Of a DNA stretch of 17,911 nucleotides, positions 15,973 through 17,911 are shown in pieces. The position numbers and the translations under genes are program-made. The DNA comes from Firmicutes bacterium UBA1440 (GTDB lineage Bacteria; Bacillota; Clostridia; Peptostreptococcales; Anaerovoracaceae). Below the pieces are notes generated by a model that saw only the letters and a list, made by a program, of their open reading frames with translations, was not told the DNA's origin and made no database searches. The DNA is taken from the NCBI GenBank assembly GCA_002329565.1, contig DCTM01000001.1, positions 1 through 17,911 on the forward strand, given 5' to 3'. Numbering within the stretch: the first letter of the stretch is position 1; each line of letters begins with the position of its first letter.

Positions 15973-16030
15973 GCACGGCTAATTTTACCTTTATATTAGA
16001 CTTAAAATATTAATTCAAACTTTAATATCC

Positions 16031-16576
16031 TCACACAATTTCGTATTTGAAGAACAACCTGCCGTCATCGCACTTCTCGTATATTAAGGTCAGCCAGTCG
16101 GGGATTTTTCTTTCACCTGCGAGCTTGTCAAACGAGATTGCAATCGAATTCTGCCCGACAACAATACCCCTGCGCAGCAAATCGCTGCTTCTGCCGAAAT
16201 TCATGATTGCATCGTGAATCGCCTTGTTTTTAAATGATTGCCCGAGCAAGCTGTAAGTGCAAAGCATAGTGTGTTCGCCGTCTTGAAATTTGAATTCCGT
16301 AATTTCAATCGCACAGGTAACTGATATTGTCATCACCTTTTTCACTTTAAACGAGACGAAGATATACCCATCGTCAAAGACAACCTGCGGATCCGGAAAC
16401 AAGTCCTTACCCTTTTGCGCGGCGGCCTCCTCGACAAAGCGTCCGACAGCTTTATCCGGAACAGTGATCCGCCCCACTTCGACCCGGTCCGCTTCAAGAC
16501 CGTTGATAAAAGCGATGATGTCCGACTTATACATCGCTGCCACCTTCAAAATATTGATCAACATATCCCTGTCCAT
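16031..16576 (-). CDS. Hypothetical protein, 181 residues
   Basis: I do not recognise this family. The start at 16576 (MDRDMLINILK) has AAGAGGAG seven bases upstream, better than an in-frame ATG at 16612. The protein is soluble by eye, with no signal peptide or membrane segment. Residues 1-65 look helical (an ILKVAAMYKSDIIAFINGL stretch). The middle, about 70-125, alternates like beta strands (GYIFVSFKVKKVMTISVTCAIEITEF), and a short C-terminal domain ends FFKYEIV. G+C content and codon choice match the core genome rather than the A+T-rich patch next to it. It is 93 bases downstream of the ATPase with no terminator between, so it may be cotranscribed with the GNAT and ATPase genes. Confidence 0.75.
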   Translation of the reverse strand: MDRDMLINILKVAAMYKSDIIAFINGLEADRVEVGRITVPDKAVGRFVEEAAAQKGKDLFPDPQVVFDDGYIFVSFKVKKVMTISVTCAIEITEFKFQDGEHTMLCTYSLLGQSFKNKAIHDAIMNFGRSSDLLRRGIVVGQNSIAISFDKLAGERKIPDWLTLIYEKCDDGRLFFKYEIV

Positions 16577-16669
16577 AGTTACGCTCCTCTTAACATTCTT
16601 TGTGTGCTGCATGCTATCATACGTACCTTATTTATATATGATTTTGCAAGAAACATGCCCTCGATGACT

Positions 16670-17524
16670 TTAAAATTCATCCTCATGCTCTTTAAAAAAT
16701 TCATAGTAAGCGCGCACGTTCCCAAGCTCAGTCCAACGCTTGACACACACGGGCGACTCGTCCAAGTCGTAGATCTTCGCATGCTTAAGCGCCAGAACGA
16801 AAGGAGAATGCGTGGAAATGATAAACTGACAACCGAAAAAGCGTGCCGCATCTTCGATAAAACGGGTCAACTCCTGCTGCAGTGCGGGCGAGAGACTGTT
16901 TTCCGGCTCATCGAGCAGAAACAGGGCATTTTCTCCAATCTTATCGACAAAATATTGGAAAGCACTCTCTCCGTTGGAATATTCTCTGACATTGTTCACA
17001 AGGTTTTCACGTACAAAGCGTGATCCGGAACGGCGTCGCGCGTCGTTGACCTTTTTCAATTGCTCGTAATCTTTCAGCGACGACAGGCGAAAATCACTGT
17101 GCTTCGCCACAAGGTAATCGTCGAGCATTTCCTCTCTGCGCGCATCGATGCCCTCGTTCAAACTGCGGATGTTGAGCATATAATCGAAAACATCGTCGCT
17201 CGTAACAATTCGGCTCGCCGAAGGAAAGGGAAGCTGCAGCTCCGCAGTGCAAAATTGCAAATACTGCGGATAAAAGTTCGAGCGATTAAAAGCCGCATCT
17301 CGTTGCAGCTGCAGTTTCTCCGCAATCACATTCAATGCCGTCGATTTACCCGTGCCGTTGCCTCCGTATAAGACAGTGATCGGTTCGCAATCCATACGCG
17401 TAAAGCTGTTCTTTGAAAGTATTTTGAACGGATAGAACGAGTCGTAGCACGTGCGCTTTTGCCCCATGAAAAAATCAAATTCCTGCTCCGCATCCGGGAA
17501 TGTAAAACTCTGCAAATACAACAT
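16670..17524 (-). CDS. Stand-alone ABC-type AAA ATPase (COG3910-like)
   Basis: This 284-residue predicted soluble ATPase is of the SMC/ABC-like fold without transporter domains. Walker A GGNGTGKS is at 54-61, a signature-like YSNGES at 182-187, Walker B ALFLLDEPENSLSP with D205-E206, and the switch His239 in ISTHSPF. The order and spacing match the AAA_21/COG3910 'predicted ATPase' family, whose role is not established. No TOPRIM or nuclease domain is attached, so it is not an OLD nuclease as such. The ATG at 17524 starts three bases after the GNAT stop, with AAGGG inside the end of that gene, so the two are translationally coupled. Confidence 0.88.
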   Translation of the reverse strand: MLYLQSFTFPDAEQEFDFFMGQKRTCYDSFYPFKILSKNSFTRMDCEPITVLYGGNGTGKSTALNVIAEKLQLQRDAAFNRSNFYPQYLQFCTAELQLPFPSASRIVTSDDVFDYMLNIRSLNEGIDARREEMLDDYLVAKHSDFRLSSLKDYEQLKKVNDARRRSGSRFVRENLVNNVREYSNGESAFQYFVDKIGENALFLLDEPENSLSPALQQELTRFIEDAARFFGCQFIISTHSPFVLALKHAKIYDLDESPVCVKRWTELGNVRAYYEFFKEHEDEF

Positions 17525-17527
17525 CGT

Positions 17528-17911
17528 CTAATCCCTTGCCATTTTCTCAAGCGTCTCGCCCGAAAGTCTGTAAACCGTCCACTCGTTCATCTGCTCCGCG
17601 CCAAGGGAGAGGTAAAAGTCTATAGAAGGCTTGTTCCAATCCAAACACCACCACTCCAATCTGCCGCAGTCGCGTTCGATCGCTATGTTTGCCAGATGCT
17701 TCAGGAGTTGCTTGCCGTATCCGAGACCCCTGTACTGCGGGTAAACAAACAGGTCTTCCAGATAGATTCCGGCGCGGCCCAAAAATGTCGAAAAGTTGTG
17801 GAAAAACAGTGCAAAGCCAACCTCCTTGCCGTCGTCCATCGCGAAGATGACCTCCGCCTTTTTCTTGTCGAAGAGCCACGTTTCCAGAAGAGCTTCCGTT
17901 GCCACGACCTC
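17528..17911 (-). CDS. GNAT-family N-acetyltransferase, C-terminal part (cut by window edge)
   Basis: The last 127 residues of a protein usually about 155 long. The frame stays open to the window edge, so the true start lies beyond it; the GTG at 17905 is internal by homology. The acetyl-CoA-binding motif A reads LFVYPQYRGLGYGKQLLKHLA, with the R/Q-x-x-G-x-G/A element RGLGYG. GRLEWWCLDWNKPSIDFYLSLGAE is the motif B region typical of the spermidine/diamine acetyltransferase (SSAT-like) branch. It probably acetylates a small amine with acetyl-CoA in the cytoplasm; the substrate is inferred from resemblance only. It is coupled to the ATPase gene that follows it. Confidence 0.92.
   Translation of the reverse strand, partial: EVVATEALLETWLFDKKKAEVIFAMDDGKEVGFALFFHNFSTFLGRAGIYLEDLFVYPQYRGLGYGKQLLKHLANIAIERDCGRLEWWCLDWNKPSIDFYLSLGAEQMNEWTVYRLSGETLEKMARD

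Larger units (their letters stand above)
14471..16030. other. A+T-rich patch, probably acquired and decaying
   Basis: Lines of 60 bases counted here run at about 33-40% G+C, while lines counted in dapB and the 16031-16576 gene run at about 55-62%. The patch holds one intact accessory gene and two truncated ones, all facing the same way. No insertion sequence, integrase, or flanking direct repeat was seen. The edges are drawn at gene limits and are approximate. Confidence 0.45.

Noticed and set aside
16670..17524. OLD-family nuclease or PARIS-type defence ATPase
   Set aside because: The protein ends shortly after the switch histidine region, with no TOPRIM domain, and no TOPRIM partner gene is next to it.
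1..17911. CRISPR array, tRNA, rRNA or insertion sequence
   Set aside because: No regularly spaced repeats, cloverleaf-like segments, rRNA motifs or transposase-like proteins were seen on either strand.

Overview
The window reads as chromosomal DNA from a mid-G+C, endospore-forming, low-complexity-envelope Firmicute, most likely an anaerobic member of the Clostridia. The evidence is a full-length spoIVA (the coat-basement ATPase found only in spore formers), a T-box leader, a CIRCE heat-shock operator, strong AGGAGG-type ribosome binding sites on nearly every gene, and TTGACA/TATAAT-like promoters. I cannot name the genus. Almost everything is on the minus strand; only the LysM gene and the HD-domain gene are on the plus strand.

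Layout, left to right. 1-980: N-terminal two-fifths of clpB, with its promoter and an imperfect CIRCE site just upstream. 1140-1941: a site-2-type M50 membrane metalloprotease with its own terminator. 2032-2385: a tiny two-LysM protein, divergent from the protease and ending in a terminator shared with the converging glyA. 2436-6647: glyA, cardiolipin synthase and a DHA2-type drug/H+ antiporter. 6713-9829: a complete transcription unit made of promoter, T-box leader, lipoprotein, permease, ATPase and terminator. The leader's specifier triplet reads UGG, which identifies the three genes as a tryptophan-starvation-induced ABC importer (trpXYZ). 9882-12750: spoIVA and miaB. 12924-14318: an HD-domain hydrolase and dapB, which converge and overlap at their stop codons.

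14471-16030 is a visibly A+T-richer patch. It holds one intact hormone-sensitive-lipase-type esterase followed by two broken genes: the C-terminal piece of a TetR-family repressor and the C-terminal half of a xenobiotic (CatB/Vat-type) acetyltransferase. It looks like a decaying acquired segment. 16031-17911: an unrecognised 181-residue protein, a stand-alone ABC/AAA-type ATPase and the 3' part of a GNAT acetyltransferase. The last two are separated by only three bases.

Most genes are housekeeping. The points most worth a second look are the tryptophan T-box assignment, the unusual placement of CIRCE at clpB, the perfect dyad in front of spoIVA, the decaying resistance-type island, and the GNAT/ATPase/unknown-protein group. 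I did not find convincing evidence of a wholly new multi-gene system.
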